A stretch of 64,000 nt of DNA from Kribbella kalugense. Its GTDB lineage: Bacteria; Actinomycetota; Actinomycetes; Propionibacteriales; Kribbellaceae. The notes under the pieces were generated by a model that had not been told where the DNA came from, did not search any database, and was given only the letters and a program-made list of their open reading frames with translations. Numbering within the stretch: the stretch's first letter is position 1; the number at the start of each line of letters is the position of its first letter. The stretch is taken from assembly GCF_004365875.1 (NCBI RefSeq), contig NZ_SODF01000001.1:2046001-2110000 (forward strand). Direction: 5' to 3'. The position numbers and the translations under genes are program-made. Below are positions 35,868-45,560 of this stretch, piece after piece.

Positions 35868-36625
35868 CGAACCACGATCCCCGCGTCGCGAAGCGCCTTC
35901 TTCACATCGGCGATCCGGAAGTCTCCGAAGTGGAACACACTCGCCGCGAGCACCGCGTCCGCCCCGGCCTCGACCGCAGGCGGGAAATGCTCCGGCTGCC
36001 CCGCTCCCCCGCTGGCGATCAGCGGTACGTCGACCACCGCGCGGACCGCCTTGATCAGCTCCAGATCGAAACCCTGCTTGGTCCCGTCGGCGTCCATCGA
36101 GTTCAGCAGGATCTCCCCCGCGCCCAGCTCACATCCACGCTGCGCCCACTCGATGGCGTCCAGCCCGGCCGACTTCCGGCCGCCGTGCGTGGTGACCTCG
36201 AACCCGCTCGGCTGGTCCGCAGTACGCCGTACGTCGAGGGAGAGCACGAGCACCTGGTTGCCGAACCGGTGGGCGATCTCGCGGATCACCTCGGGCCGCG
36301 CGATCGCGCCGGTGTTGATCCCGACCTTGTCCGCGCCGGCCCGCAACAGCCGGTCCACGTCGGCCACCTCGCGGACGCCGCCGCCCACGGTCAACGGGAT
36401 GAACACCTGCTCCGCGGTCCGCCCGACCACGTCGTACGTCGTCTCCCGCGAACCCGACGACGCGGTGATGTCGAGGAACGTGAGCTCGTCGGCACCCTCG
36501 GCGTCGTACACCTGCGCCATCTCGACCGGATCGCCGGCATCCCGCAGGTCAGCGAAGTTGACCCCCTTCACCACCCGCCCACCATCGACGTCCAGACAGG
36601 GAATGACTCGCACAGCAAGGCTCAC
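35864..36625 (-). CDS. hisF: Imidazole glycerol phosphate synthase, cyclase subunit
   Basis: A TIM-barrel subunit of 253 residues that, with HisH, converts PRFAR to IGP and AICAR. The catalytic Asp residues are in [15 protein letters not shown] and [14 protein letters not shown]. The actinobacterial loop [19 protein letters not shown] is present. GTG at 36625 is preceded by GGCGGC. hisH is not in the window; priA lies about 8 kb away, so histidine genes here are scattered. Confidence 0.96.
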   Translation of the reverse strand: MSLAVRVIPCLDVDGGRVVKGVNFADLRDAGDPVEMAQVYDAEGADELTFLDITASSGSRETTYDVVGRTAEQVFIPLTVGGGVREVADVDRLLRAGADKVGINTGAIARPEVIREIAHRFGNQVLVLSLDVRRTADQPSGFEVTTHGGRKSAGLDAIEWAQRGCELGAGEILLNSMDADGTKQGFDLELIKAVRAVVDVPLIASGGAGQPEHFPPAVEAGADAVLAASVFHFGDFRIADVKKALRDAGIVVR

Positions 36626-36684
36626 GCCGCCAAGCCTAGCGAGTCCATCCCTGAGAACCCTGCCGAACCGTCCGACGACACCGG

Positions 36685-37896
36685 TCAGGTCGCGGGTAGC
36701 CAGGTGTCGTTTTGGAGGAGGACTACGGGGCCGGTGGGGGTTGTGGCGGTGACTGTTAGGCCTTCGCCGCCTAGGACTACGTCGGTGTGGACGGTGGAGT
36801 TGTTGAGGCCGAGGGTGTAGCGCTCGTCGGGTGTCATCTCGAGGCCCTTCTCGACAGCGAAGGGGAAGCTTTGGCCCCAGGCGACGTGGCAGCCGGCGTT
36901 CTCGTCGAAGAGGGTGTTGTGGAAGACGACACCCGCCTGCGCGATCCGGGACTCCTTGTCGACGAGGGCCACCTCGCCAAGGCTGCGGGCACCCGGGTCG
37001 CTGTCGAGCTGTGCACGAACCAGGTCCGCGCCCGTCGTCGCCGAAACGTCGGTGATCCGGCCGCCCTCGAACGTGAGCCGCAGCCCTTCGACCAACTGCC
37101 CCGCGATCACGACCGGCTTCGCCAGCCGCGCCACACCATCCGCACGACGCCGATCCGGGCTGGTGAAAACCTCCTCGGTCGGGATGTTCGGCAGGTACAC
37201 GACGCCGGCCGAGTCGGCCAGGGAGCCACCGGTCCAGCGACAATCAGGCAGCAGCCCGACGGTCAGGTCCGTTCCCTCACCGACGTACCTGAGCTCACTG
37301 ATCTGCATCGCGTCAAGCGCAGCGCACCGGGCCGCGAGCGCCGCCGACCGCTCCCGCCAGGCCGCGACCGGATCGGCCTCATCGAGTCGCATCGCCCGGG
37401 CGACCACGTCCCAGAGCCGTTCGACGTCAGGCTCGCCGTACACCTGGGTGGCCCACTGAGCGTTCGGCGCGGCCACGACCGTCCACCGCCACCGCCCGCT
37501 CATCACGGCCTGCTGCCTGGCCATCATTTCCTGCATCCGTACGGCGGCCAGCCGGGCGGAGTCGATCCCGGCGTACAACTCGGGATCCGTCGCACCAACC
37601 AAGGCGATCGTGGCGATCCCCTCCTCGGTCCAGCCGCGAGTGCGCTCCAACGCCCACGGCCGATCGGCGGTCAGCGTCTCCAGGTCGGCGTGCTCGAGGT
37701 CGGACCGGCGTACGACGGCATCGGTCCAGAGCACCTCCACCCACCGCGCGCCGGCCTGGTAGGCGCTCTCGACCACCAGCCGGGCGAGGTCGGCCTCGGC
37801 GACGTCGGCGTTGACCACCACGCCTTGGCCCGGTTGCACGTTCACGCCCACCCGGACGACCAGGTCGGCGAAGCGCTCCAGCAGTTCGTTGTTCAT
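36685..37896 (-). CDS. M29 (thermophilic/AmpS-type) aminopeptidase
   Basis: A metallo-aminopeptidase of 403 residues. The start ATG at 37896 follows GGGAG at 6 nt. The C-terminal metal-binding part is visible as [19 protein letters not shown], then the histidine segment [22 protein letters not shown], and [20 protein letters not shown]. Length is normal for the family. It faces a divergent ArsR-type regulator gene, which may control it. Confidence 0.9.
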   Translation of the reverse strand: MNNELLERFADLVVRVGVNVQPGQGVVVNADVAEADLARLVVESAYQAGARWVEVLWTDAVVRRSDLEHADLETLTADRPWALERTRGWTEEGIATIALVGATDPELYAGIDSARLAAVRMQEMMARQQAVMSGRWRWTVVAAPNAQWATQVYGEPDVERLWDVVARAMRLDEADPVAAWRERSAALAARCAALDAMQISELRYVGEGTDLTVGLLPDCRWTGGSLADSAGVVYLPNIPTEEVFTSPDRRRADGVARLAKPVVIAGQLVEGLRLTFEGGRITDVSATTGADLVRAQLDSDPGARSLGEVALVDKESRIAQAGVVFHNTLFDENAGCHVAWGQSFPFAVEKGLEMTPDERYTLGLNNSTVHTDVVLGGEGLTVTATTPTGPVVLLQNDTWLPAT

Positions 37897-37912
37897 CCTC
37901 GGCTCCCACCTA

Positions 37913-37928
37913 TTCACGTTGGCGTGAA
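37913..37928. promoter_or_regulatory. 16-bp inverted repeat in the aminopeptidase/ArsR divergent promoter
   Basis: TTCACG-TTGG-CGTGAA is a perfect inverted repeat 15 bp before the aminopeptidase start and about 50 bp before the regulator start. A second loose dyad (TGCGAACATTGCGCA) lies at 37941-37955. These are the likely sites for the divergently encoded regulator. Confidence 0.6.
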
Positions 37929-37979
37929 CATTGGCAGATGTGCGAACATTGCGCAAGACGTAAATTAGAAGGAGTCAGC

Positions 37980-38588
37980 ATGGAGCCGCAGCCGGTCCGG
38001 GCGATCACCGACGTGGAGACGATGCGGGCGTTGTCGGATCCGACCCGGGTCGCGATCCTGCGCCTGCTGATGAGCGGCGACCGCACGGCGCCGCCGGTGA
38101 TGTCGGCGAAGGAGCTCGCGGCCGCGCTCGGCGAACCGCAGACGAAGCTCTACCGCCACCTCAAGCAACTCGAGGCGGCCGAGTTGATCCGGGTGGCGGA
38201 GACCCGGCTGGTGTCCGGCATCCAGGAGCAGCGGTATCAGACCGCCCAGCTGGACTTCGAGATCAGCCGCGACCTGGTCACGGACGAGGCGTCCGGGGAG
38301 TTCGCCGACACCCTGTCGGCGCTGTTCGGCGAGTTCCGCACCGAGCTGGTCGCCAATCTGAGCGCCGGGCGGGTCCCGATCGGCGCGGAGGCGCAGACGC
38401 CGCTCGGTCTGCTGATCGGGCGCGGGATGGTGCGGCGCGTGAGCCGGGACCGCGCCGCGGAGTTCCGGCGCCGATTGCTCGCTCTCCAGGCCGAGTTCGA
38501 CGCCCTCGAGGACGACGATCCCGACGGCATCCCGGTGCACTTGCTGGTCGGCTGGTACGCCGTCACCGAGCCGGCTGCCGGCGAATGA
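37980..38588 (+). CDS. ArsR-type helix-turn-helix regulator
   Basis: A 202-residue regulator. Its winged helix opens TMRALSDPTRVAILRLLMSG and recognises DNA through KELAAALGEPQTKLYRHLKQLEAAELI. The C-terminal about 110 residues are helical with no cysteines. ATG at 37980 is supported by AAGGAG 5 nt upstream. It is divergent from the aminopeptidase gene and ends at a strong hairpin. Confidence 0.88.
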   Translation: MEPQPVRAITDVETMRALSDPTRVAILRLLMSGDRTAPPVMSAKELAAALGEPQTKLYRHLKQLEAAELIRVAETRLVSGIQEQRYQTAQLDFEISRDLVTDEASGEFADTLSALFGEFRTELVANLSAGRVPIGAEAQTPLGLLIGRGMVRRVSRDRAAEFRRRLLALQAEFDALEDDDPDGIPVHLLVGWYAVTEPAAGE

Positions 38589-38592
38589 GAAA

Positions 38593-38626
38593 GGGCTGTA
38601 GGCAACAGGTTCGTTGCCTACAGCCC
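38593..38626. terminator. Perfect 14-bp hairpin, bidirectional terminator
   Basis: Arms GGGCTGTAGGCAAC (38593-38606) and GTTGCCTACAGCCC (38613-38626) enclose a 6-nt loop. It sits 4 bp after the ArsR-type stop and 5 bp before the end of the convergent acyltransferase gene, so it can serve both strands. There is no U tract, as is common in actinobacteria. Confidence 0.85.
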
Positions 38627-38631
38627 GTAGA

Positions 38632-39450
38632 TCACTTCCAGGCGCGGCGGCGGCCGTCGGTGGACTTCATCGGGCGGGTCGACTCCCAGACCCTGCGCCA
38701 GCGGGCCGCGTCGGGACCGGTCTGGGCCGGTGAGGCGCCGATCGCAGCACGGCGCCGGGACTCGTACCAGGTGGTCGACTCCTCGTCGAGGAGCGCCGAG
38801 ACCGCGGACGCGATCCGGGGCGCGAAGTCGCGGGCGCTCTCACCCTCAGCGGCCCGCAGCGGGTCGCCGTACCGGACGTGAACTGCCGGGCGGCCCGGGA
38901 CCGGCCAGCCGCGACCGCGAGGCATCGCGGCGAACGAGCCCTTGATGCCGACCGGGATCACCGGCACGTTGTGCTCGACGGCGAGGTACGCCGCACCCAT
39001 CCGGAACCGCTGGATCCAGCCGTCCGGCGACCGCGTGCCCTCCGGGAACACGACCACGTTCCAGCCGTCGGCGAGCAGGTCGCCCGGGGTCGAGCTCAGG
39101 TTGCCGCCGCGGCGCTCGATCGGGAACGTGTTGAACACGATCGCCGACCCGGCCGCCCGCCACCAGGTGTCGAAGAAGTAGTCGGCCGCCGCCGCGAACG
39201 CGGTCTTGCGGCGCATCGCGTCCGGCAGCGACAGCAGCAGCAACGGGGTGTCGAGGTGCGACGAGTGGTTCGCGACGATGATCGCCGGGCCGTCGAGCTT
39301 CAGCAGCGAGTCGAGACCGCTGACCTGCGGGCTGACCTCGAAGTTCAGGACCGCGTTCAGCGGACCCTTCTGGATCAGGTCGCGGACCGCGATCGCGGCC
39401 GGCTTCCGGGCCCACTTGGTCGGGAAGACCGTGGTCTCCTTCGGGATCAC
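38632..39450 (-). CDS. PlsC-type lysophospholipid acyltransferase
   Basis: A 272-residue acyltransferase of the 1-acyl-glycerol-3-phosphate family. The catalytic block NHSSHLD (HX4D), the substrate-binding FPEGTRS and IPVGIKG are intact and in order. GTG at 39450 starts 6 bp after a 35-codon ORF. It is the last gene of the priA operon and would acylate a lysolipid or an alcohol product of the upstream reductase (inference). Confidence 0.91.
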   Translation of the reverse strand: MIPKETTVFPTKWARKPAAIAVRDLIQKGPLNAVLNFEVSPQVSGLDSLLKLDGPAIIVANHSSHLDTPLLLLSLPDAMRRKTAFAAAADYFFDTWWRAAGSAIVFNTFPIERRGGNLSSTPGDLLADGWNVVVFPEGTRSPDGWIQRFRMGAAYLAVEHNVPVIPVGIKGSFAAMPRGRGWPVPGRPAVHVRYGDPLRAAEGESARDFAPRIASAVSALLDEESTTWYESRRRAAIGASPAQTGPDAARWRRVWESTRPMKSTDGRRRAWK

Positions 39451-39456
39451 GTACGG

Positions 39457-39564
39457 CTAGGCCGACCGCGGCACCTGCGGGCGCCGGCCCCACCGCCACC
39501 CGCGCGCGACCTGCTTGACGTCGCGCGCGGTGTCCCGGCTGAACTTCACCAGGCTGGTACCCAT
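39457..39564 (-). CDS. Possible 35-residue basic protein
   Basis: The ORF starts with ATG sharing its A with the stop of the LarA-like gene (TGATG) and ends 6 bp before the acyltransferase start, filling the gap exactly. The peptide MGTSLVKFSRDTARDVKQVA... is strongly basic (Arg, Lys) with a potential amphipathic helix. I do not recognise it. Coupling on both sides supports translation; alternatively it is a leader that keeps ribosomes moving to the acyltransferase gene. Confidence 0.5.
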   Translation of the reverse strand: MGTSLVKFSRDTARDVKQVARGWRWGRRPQVPRSA

Positions 39565-41144
39565 CAGCGCACGTCCGCGAGCAGGTGCGGCGGGTTGTGC
39601 AGGTAGGTGATCGACGGCGACCGGCCGACCGAGTGGCTGACCATCTCGAGCGCGTCCTGCAGCGTCGACGCGGACCGGAAGCCCATCCGCTCGACCGTCT
39701 TGCGGTTGGCGCCGACCCAGACGATGTCGCCACAGTGGTCCAGCGCGTGCGAGATCCAGTACCACATGTAGAACGGGTGCACGCCGTGGTACGCGTACGA
39801 CGTCCGGTACAGGTGGATGTACCACGGGTCCTCGGCGTACTGCTTCTCGAACTTCGCCTCGATCGTGGCCGGATCGGTGCTCTCGGCAAGCACTTCCTCG
39901 AAGAAGTCGACGTACGACGGGTGGTGCAGCTGGCTGAACTCGTAGTCCACCGGGTGGTACAGGATCACCGCACCGTCCTTGCGGACGATCGGGTTGCCCC
40001 GGTAGGAGTTGAAGTAGTAGCCCAGGCCCATGCAGGCGGCCAGGATCGGGTTCATCACCGAGTTCACGTTGTACGGGCCGATGAACGGCACGCCCATGAT
40101 CGCGACGTCGGACTGTCCCTGGACCTCGACCAGGTGCTGGCGGTGCACGTTCTCCAGCGTCTTGTCGTGCACCGGCTCGATCTTGCCGGCGTGTACTCCG
40201 GTCAGCCCGTAGTTGGACCGGACGTCGGTGAAGATCTTGTGCCGCAGCTTGGACGGTGCCGCCGCGAGCGCCCGCTTGGTGCCGAGCATCGAGGCCTGGT
40301 CCTTGATCGACCACTCCCACTCGCGCTTCTGCAGGAACTCCAGCGGTCCGCCGAAGATGTCGTTGTTCAGCGTGGTCTCGATCTGGAAGACCTTGACGTG
40401 CTGGGTCAGCACCGAGCCCATCCGCCAGGCCGACTCGTGCATCTTCGAGGCCTTGTGGTCCATGAAGGACCGCGAGTGGATCATCGTGTGGCTGTTGTGG
40501 TGGTGCTTCAGCGACTTGTACGACGCCAGTCCGATCGACGTCGACTTGTGGCCGCCGTCCATCGCCACCAGGTTCACGTTCACGTACACCAGCAGGTCGG
40601 ACTCGGCCGCCCGCTTGGAGATCTCGACGTCCTCGCCGTGCTTGGTCTGACCGAGGTGGGTCAGGTTCGCGGTGTCCTCGGCGTCGAAGTTGTACAGCTT
40701 GCCGTCCGGGAAGAACGACCGGAAGACCCGCTCGCCGACGATGTCGCGCAGCTCGTTCGGGGTGAGCCGGCGGTGCAGCGCGTTCGCCGAGATCAGCTCG
40801 ACGTCGTCGACACCGGCATCGGCGGCCATCGTCAGGACGGCCTCGATGATCCGCTGGCGGATGTCCGGCTTCTTCATCGGCGGCAGCGGGATGGAGATGT
40901 CGTCGAACGCGATCGTCAGCCGCATCCCGGCGTGCAGCAGCTCCGGCAGCGGCTCGGACTCGAGCGGGTGCAGCAGCGCGTTCTGGATCGCCTCCTCCAC
41001 GTCCCGGACCGGCGGCAGCGCCTCCGGCGGGTACACCACCCGGGTACCGAGCGGGAACCGCTCCAGCAGGAAGCCCTCACCGTTGTGCACGAGCAGCGGC
41101 GGCGTCCGGTCGTCCACCTCAAGCACGAATCCTGGCCGAGACAT
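39564..41144 (-). CDS. LarA-like (DUF2088, lactate racemase domain) protein
   Basis: A 526-residue protein with a LarA-like N-terminal domain (about 50-230). Visible features are TIAFDDISIPLPPM, ELISANALHRRLTPNELRD and the histidine/lysine-rich VAMDGGHKSTSIGL ... KSLKHHHNSHTMIHS. The family uses a nickel-pincer nucleotide for hydride transfer at 2-hydroxy acids. It is longer than LarA (about 425 residues). The maturation genes larB, larC and larE are not in the window. The physiological substrate is unknown; clustering with a dehydrogenase and a reductase suggests a hydroxylated intermediate. Confidence 0.75.
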   Translation of the reverse strand: MSRPGFVLEVDDRTPPLLVHNGEGFLLERFPLGTRVVYPPEALPPVRDVEEAIQNALLHPLESEPLPELLHAGMRLTIAFDDISIPLPPMKKPDIRQRIIEAVLTMAADAGVDDVELISANALHRRLTPNELRDIVGERVFRSFFPDGKLYNFDAEDTANLTHLGQTKHGEDVEISKRAAESDLLVYVNVNLVAMDGGHKSTSIGLASYKSLKHHHNSHTMIHSRSFMDHKASKMHESAWRMGSVLTQHVKVFQIETTLNNDIFGGPLEFLQKREWEWSIKDQASMLGTKRALAAAPSKLRHKIFTDVRSNYGLTGVHAGKIEPVHDKTLENVHRQHLVEVQGQSDVAIMGVPFIGPYNVNSVMNPILAACMGLGYYFNSYRGNPIVRKDGAVILYHPVDYEFSQLHHPSYVDFFEEVLAESTDPATIEAKFEKQYAEDPWYIHLYRTSYAYHGVHPFYMWYWISHALDHCGDIVWVGANRKTVERMGFRSASTLQDALEMVSHSVGRSPSITYLHNPPHLLADVR

Positions 41145-41181
41145 GTTCAGAACCTCTCTCGTCGTACGTACGGCGCGGCCC

Positions 41182-42381
41182 TCATGAGGCCCTCACATCG
41201 AAAGCAACCTTGACTGTTCCCAGTCGGCCGGCGGAGTGCGCGTGGTCCAGCGCCTCACGCCAGCGGTACAGCGGATAGCGGGCTCCGACGATCCCGTCGA
41301 GCGGGGCCCGTCCGGCCAGCTCCAGCGCGGTCTCGAACGCCGGGCGGCCGTTCGGCTCCTCCCGCGCGGACGCGTAGGTGCCGGTCACCTCGAGCTCCCG
41401 GAACCACACCGGCGACAGGTCGGCGCCACTGGCCGGCATCCCGGACAGCACCACCCGGCCGCCGGCCTTCGTGACTCGCAGCACGGTGTCGATCGAGTCC
41501 TTGCTGCCGACCGCGTCGACCGCGACGTCCACGCCACCGAGCAGGAACTCGCCCGCACCGAAGTCCGGCTTGAGCCGGAACGCTCCGGTCGATCGCCGTA
41601 CGCCGCGGAACACCTCGTCGGGTGCGACCACATCGCTGGCGCCGAACGCCCGCGCCAACTCGCGCTGCTTCGGGTGCTTGGCGACCACGGTGATCCGGCC
41701 GGCCTGAGTCAGCTCCCGCAACGCGAGCGTCGCGAACAGTCCGACCGCACCTGCGCCACTCACCAAGACCGACTGCCCCGGCTGAACCTTCGCCCGCAGC
41801 GCCGAGTGCACGGCGCCGGCGAGCGGCTCGACCAGCACTGCGCGCTCGTTGGTGAGTGCCTCAGGTACGGCGTACAGCTGGCTGCGGTGGGCGACCAGCA
41901 TGTTCCCCCAGCCGCCACCGGTGTCCTGGCAGAACCCGGTCTGCAGGCCCGGCGCCACGTGGCCGACCGTGATCCTGTCGCACCGGTTGGTGTTCCCGGT
42001 GACGCAGTTCTCGCACGGCTCGACACCGCGGGCCGCGCAGGTGAGCACGGAGTCCATTACGACCCGGGTGCCCTTCGGCAGGTCCTCGCAGTCGTCGAGC
42101 AGCTCGCCGACGATCTCGTGCCCCGGTACGAACGGCATCGACACCACGGCGGAGAAGTACAGCTTCGTCGAGCCGGTCACCATGCCGAGGTCCGAGCCGC
42201 AGATACCGGACAGGATCGGGCGGATCCGGGCCCAGCCCGGCCGCTCGGCCTTCGGCTCGTTGATGGTCACCAGGCGCAGTGGCGCGGCCGGCCCGGTCAG
42301 GATGCCGGGGATGCGGCCGCCTACCGCCTTGGCCGCCAGGAACTTGGCCGGCGACCGGTACATCTCAAGAGCGAGCATCAT
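41182..42381 (-). CDS. Zinc-dependent alcohol dehydrogenase (MDR family)
   Basis: A 399-residue medium-chain dehydrogenase. The catalytic zinc region is SGICGSDLG and PGHEIVGEL. The structural-zinc lobe has cysteines in CAARGVEPCENCVTGNTNRCD-like spacing. The NAD(P) site is VSGAGAVGLFATLAL. The ATG at 42381 overlaps the stop of the reductase-HAD gene (ATGA); a second ATG follows directly. It resembles threonine/glucose dehydrogenase-like members, but the substrate is open. Confidence 0.9.
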   Translation of the reverse strand: MMLALEMYRSPAKFLAAKAVGGRIPGILTGPAAPLRLVTINEPKAERPGWARIRPILSGICGSDLGMVTGSTKLYFSAVVSMPFVPGHEIVGELLDDCEDLPKGTRVVMDSVLTCAARGVEPCENCVTGNTNRCDRITVGHVAPGLQTGFCQDTGGGWGNMLVAHRSQLYAVPEALTNERAVLVEPLAGAVHSALRAKVQPGQSVLVSGAGAVGLFATLALRELTQAGRITVVAKHPKQRELARAFGASDVVAPDEVFRGVRRSTGAFRLKPDFGAGEFLLGGVDVAVDAVGSKDSIDTVLRVTKAGGRVVLSGMPASGADLSPVWFRELEVTGTYASAREEPNGRPAFETALELAGRAPLDGIVGARYPLYRWREALDHAHSAGRLGTVKVAFDVRAS

Positions 42382-44669
42382 CGGGCGTTCACCCCAGGGA
42401 GCTCCAGACGGGACGAGGTGGACGGGGTCTTCCAGTCGACGATCTGCCAGCGCGCGGCCCGGGCGGCCCGGAACAGCGACACGTCCGGCGAGACAGCGAC
42501 CGGGTTGCCGACCACCGACAGCATCGGCAGGTCCGAGTGGCTGTCGGCGTAGGCGTACGACTTGGACAGGTCGATGTTGGTCTGCCGGGCGTGGTGCTTG
42601 ATCCACGCGGCCCGGGACTCACCGACCAACGGCGGACCGGACAGGAATCCGGTGCATCGACCGCGGTCGTCGACGGCCAGCTCGGCCGCGACGATCTCGT
42701 CGAACAGCGGCTCCAGCGGCCGGGTCAGCGGCCGGACCGCGCCGGTGATCAGGATCGTCTTGTGCCCGGCCGCGCGGTGCTCGCGGATTCGCCGTACCGC
42801 AGCGCCGCTCAGCCTCTCGAGCACGTGCTCGGCGAGGACCTCGTCGACGATCTGGTTCAGCTCCTCCAGGTCCGCACCGGCGTACCGGCGGTAGATCGTG
42901 CGGAGGAACGTGCCGCGGTCCTTGCGCTCGGCCGCGATCAGCTTCGGCAGCTTGCGGAGCATCGCGCCGATCTCGCCGACCCGCTGCGGGCCGTCCAGCT
43001 CGGGCAGCCGCATCCACAGGTAGGTCTCGATCACGTTCGACGACAGCAGCGTGCCGTCCATGTCGAACGCGGCGATGACCTGCTCGTCCTGCGACGGCTC
43101 GACCTTCTTCAGTACGCCGGCAGACTCGGCCAGCGCCTTGTTCCGCTTCTTCCGTACGACGTCCAGCCGGCGCATCGACTCTGTGACGCTCGGGCAGTGC
43201 AGCTCTTGCAGGTAGTACTGCCAGTCGACGACCGAGGTGTCGCAGGCGAACTTCTCCCGGTCGTCACCCTCGAGCGCGTTGTGCAGCGCGAGCACGTTGT
43301 CGTCGATGAACTGCAGCTCCGCCTGCGCGTACTCGGAGTACAGATCCATGTAGCGGCGAAGGAAGTCGAGGCGCCGCTTCTGTACGTCGAGTTCGCGGGC
43401 GTACTTACGGACCCGTTCGCTCCGCGGCACCGTGGTGATGATCCGGTCGGCGATCTTGTGCGCCTTCTCGCCGTACCGCAGCATCGTCTCGACCGAGTCG
43501 CCGCCGGGGAACTTCCACACCGGCAGCCGGACCGCGCCACGCTCGCCGAGGTCGAACGGGTGCTTGGAGAAGTACTCGCGAACTCCGGCGTACAGCTGCT
43601 CGAAGGTCAACGGGTTCCGGGAGCCGGAGCCGATGTGGTAGTACTCCGGCTTGCTCAGCTCGGGCTCGGTCGCCATCACCGCGCAGATCGCGCCGACGAC
43701 GTGGTCGACCGGGATGATCTCGATCACCGAGTCCGGCGAGGCCGGGAATTCGGGCAGCTCACCGCGACCGTAGGCCAGGATCAGCGGCTCGGCCATCTTG
43801 AAGCCCTCGATCCAGCCCGGGTGCGGGCTCTGGAGCGCGGACTCGATGATCGCCGGCCGGACGATGGAGGTCGGCAGCTTGCCGGAGAACTCCTCCACCA
43901 CCCGCTCGCCGAGCGCCTTGGTGAATGTGTAGCAGTCGGTCCAGCCGAGGCTGCGGGCCCGCTCGGTGCCGGTCTCGACCAGCTTCTTCGCGACCCACTC
44001 GGTACGGCGGCGCTCGGTGTCGGCCGCGGCCGTCAGGTGACCGGCGCGGCGGTGCTCCCGCTCGGCCTCCTTGCGGAACTTGGCCAGCATCTGCGCGGAC
44101 CGGGACTGCTCCTCGATCCGGGGCTTCATCGCCATCCCGGCCTCGGCCTCGGTCCGCCAGTCGACGCTGTGCTCGACCGACGCCTCCGGGATCGCGCCGC
44201 GTCGACGACCCGCGGTGTAAGCGGTGGAGATGTGCACGTAGTGGACCGGGCGGCCGGTCTCGACGATCCGCTCGAGCAGGCTCTTGGTGCCGAGCACGTT
44301 GGTCGTGAACGCCTCATGGATCGGCGGATCGAAGCTGACGTCGCCGGCGCAGTGCACGACGATGTCGAGATCCTTCGGCAGCTCCGGTACGTCGGACATG
44401 TCGCCGTTGATCACCTGGATCCGGGCCGCGCTCAACGCCTCGGCGCCGGCGTGCTCGGTGCCCTCGCCGTAGAACGGCTTGAAGATGTCCTTGCGCAGCA
44501 GCTGCGCCATCCGATCGGTGCCGGTCAGCGAACCCTTCGGACGGATGATCGCCACCACGGAGGTCCCGGGCAGGTCGCCGAGGATCCGGTGCAGCAGGGC
44601 CTCACCGACGAAACCGGTGACGCCGGTGACCAGGACCTTCTTGTCCTTGAGCTTGTCGGCCAGACTCAC
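42378..44669 (-). CDS. Fatty acyl-CoA reductase-like SDR fused to HAD-IB phosphatase
   Basis: A 763-residue fusion. Residues about 1-390 are an extended SDR of the NAD_binding_4 (acyl reductase) type: [24 protein letters not shown] and the YTFTKALGE YxxxK site. Residues about 530-745 are a HAD-IB hydrolase: [22 protein letters not shown] and [12 protein letters not shown] at 44669 overlaps the priA stop (GTGA). One chain could reduce an acyl thioester and remove a phosphate; the actual substrates are unknown. Confidence 0.86.
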   Translation of the reverse strand: MSLADKLKDKKVLVTGVTGFVGEALLHRILGDLPGTSVVAIIRPKGSLTGTDRMAQLLRKDIFKPFYGEGTEHAGAEALSAARIQVINGDMSDVPELPKDLDIVVHCAGDVSFDPPIHEAFTTNVLGTKSLLERIVETGRPVHYVHISTAYTAGRRRGAIPEASVEHSVDWRTEAEAGMAMKPRIEEQSRSAQMLAKFRKEAEREHRRAGHLTAAADTERRRTEWVAKKLVETGTERARSLGWTDCYTFTKALGERVVEEFSGKLPTSIVRPAIIESALQSPHPGWIEGFKMAEPLILAYGRGELPEFPASPDSVIEIIPVDHVVGAICAVMATEPELSKPEYYHIGSGSRNPLTFEQLYAGVREYFSKHPFDLGERGAVRLPVWKFPGGDSVETMLRYGEKAHKIADRIITTVPRSERVRKYARELDVQKRRLDFLRRYMDLYSEYAQAELQFIDDNVLALHNALEGDDREKFACDTSVVDWQYYLQELHCPSVTESMRRLDVVRKKRNKALAESAGVLKKVEPSQDEQVIAAFDMDGTLLSSNVIETYLWMRLPELDGPQRVGEIGAMLRKLPKLIAAERKDRGTFLRTIYRRYAGADLEELNQIVDEVLAEHVLERLSGAAVRRIREHRAAGHKTILITGAVRPLTRPLEPLFDEIVAAELAVDDRGRCTGFLSGPPLVGESRAAWIKHHARQTNIDLSKSYAYADSHSDLPMLSVVGNPVAVSPDVSLFRAARAARWQIVDWKTPSTSSRLELPGVNAR

Positions 44670-45439
44670 TTGTTGCCTCCACGCGTGAGTTCGAGTGCCT
44701 GTTCCAGGGTGAACGCGCCGGCGTACAAAGCCTTGCCGACGATGACGCCTTCGACGCCGTCGGGGACCAGCGTGCTCAGGGCCTCGAGGTCGTCGAGGCT
44801 CGAGACGCCGCCCGACGCGACGATCGGCTTGTCGGTGCGCGCACACAGGTCGCGGTACAGCTCCAGGTTCGGGCCCTGGAGCATGCCGTCCTTGGTGACA
44901 TCGGTGACCACGTACCGCTCGCAGCCGGCCGCTTCCAGCCGGGCGAGCACCTCGTACAGGTCGCCGCCTTCCTTGGTCCAGCCGCGGGCAGCGAGCGTGC
45001 GACCGCGGACGTCGAGTCCGATGGCCACGCGATCGCCGTACTGCTGGATGATCCGGTCGCACCACTCCGGGTCCTCGAGCGCGGCGGTGCCGATGTTGAC
45101 CCGCCGCGCGCCAGTTGCCAGCGCCGCGGCCAGGGAGTCGTCGTCGCGGATGCCGCCGGAGAGTTCGACCTGTACGTCGAGCTTGCCGGTCACCTCGGCC
45201 AGGAGTTCACGGTTGCTGCCGCGGCCGAACGCCGCGTCCAGATCGACCAGGTGGATCCACTCCGCGCCGGCGTCCTGCCAGGCCATCGCAGCGGCCAGCG
45301 GATCGCCGTACGACGTCTCGCTTCCGGCCTCGCCCTGCACCAGCCGAACCGCCTGCCCGTCCGCCACATCGACGGCAGGCAGCAGCACCAGGTTGCCTGA
45401 CCGGGGCGGTGGGGTGGGGAACGAATCTGACACTGACAT
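44666..45439 (-). CDS. priA: Bifunctional phosphoribosyl isomerase A (HisA/TrpF)
   Basis: A TIM barrel that isomerises both ProFAR (histidine) and PRA (tryptophan) in actinobacteria. The catalytic Asp residues lie in [18 protein letters not shown] and [26 protein letters not shown] and [11 protein letters not shown] are the phosphate sites. No trpF exists in the trp cluster, which supports the dual role. I prefer the ATG at 45439 (257 residues); GTGs at 45448 and 45433 are alternatives. It heads the reductase-dehydrogenase-LarA-acyltransferase operon. Confidence 0.94.
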   Translation of the reverse strand: MSVSDSFPTPPPRSGNLVLLPAVDVADGQAVRLVQGEAGSETSYGDPLAAAMAWQDAGAEWIHLVDLDAAFGRGSNRELLAEVTGKLDVQVELSGGIRDDDSLAAALATGARRVNIGTAALEDPEWCDRIIQQYGDRVAIGLDVRGRTLAARGWTKEGGDLYEVLARLEAAGCERYVVTDVTKDGMLQGPNLELYRDLCARTDKPIVASGGVSSLDDLEALSTLVPDGVEGVIVGKALYAGAFTLEQALELTRGGNK

Positions 45440-45560
45440 GGGCCACACCCTAGAGGGAGTTCCTGAAGGATTCGTAACCCGGAGGCCCGCTGAGTCGTTG
45501 AGATCCGATCTGTCTCAGCAATACCAGTGCGGTTAGTGGTCCTATACGTAGGCTGGTCTG

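Noticed and set aside
42279..45536. A 1085-codon open frame on the plus strand
   Set aside because: It is antisense to the reductase-HAD, priA and dehydrogenase genes. The translation is rich in Arg, Asp, Leu and Val without family motifs, as expected from opposite-strand codon bias in GC-rich DNA.
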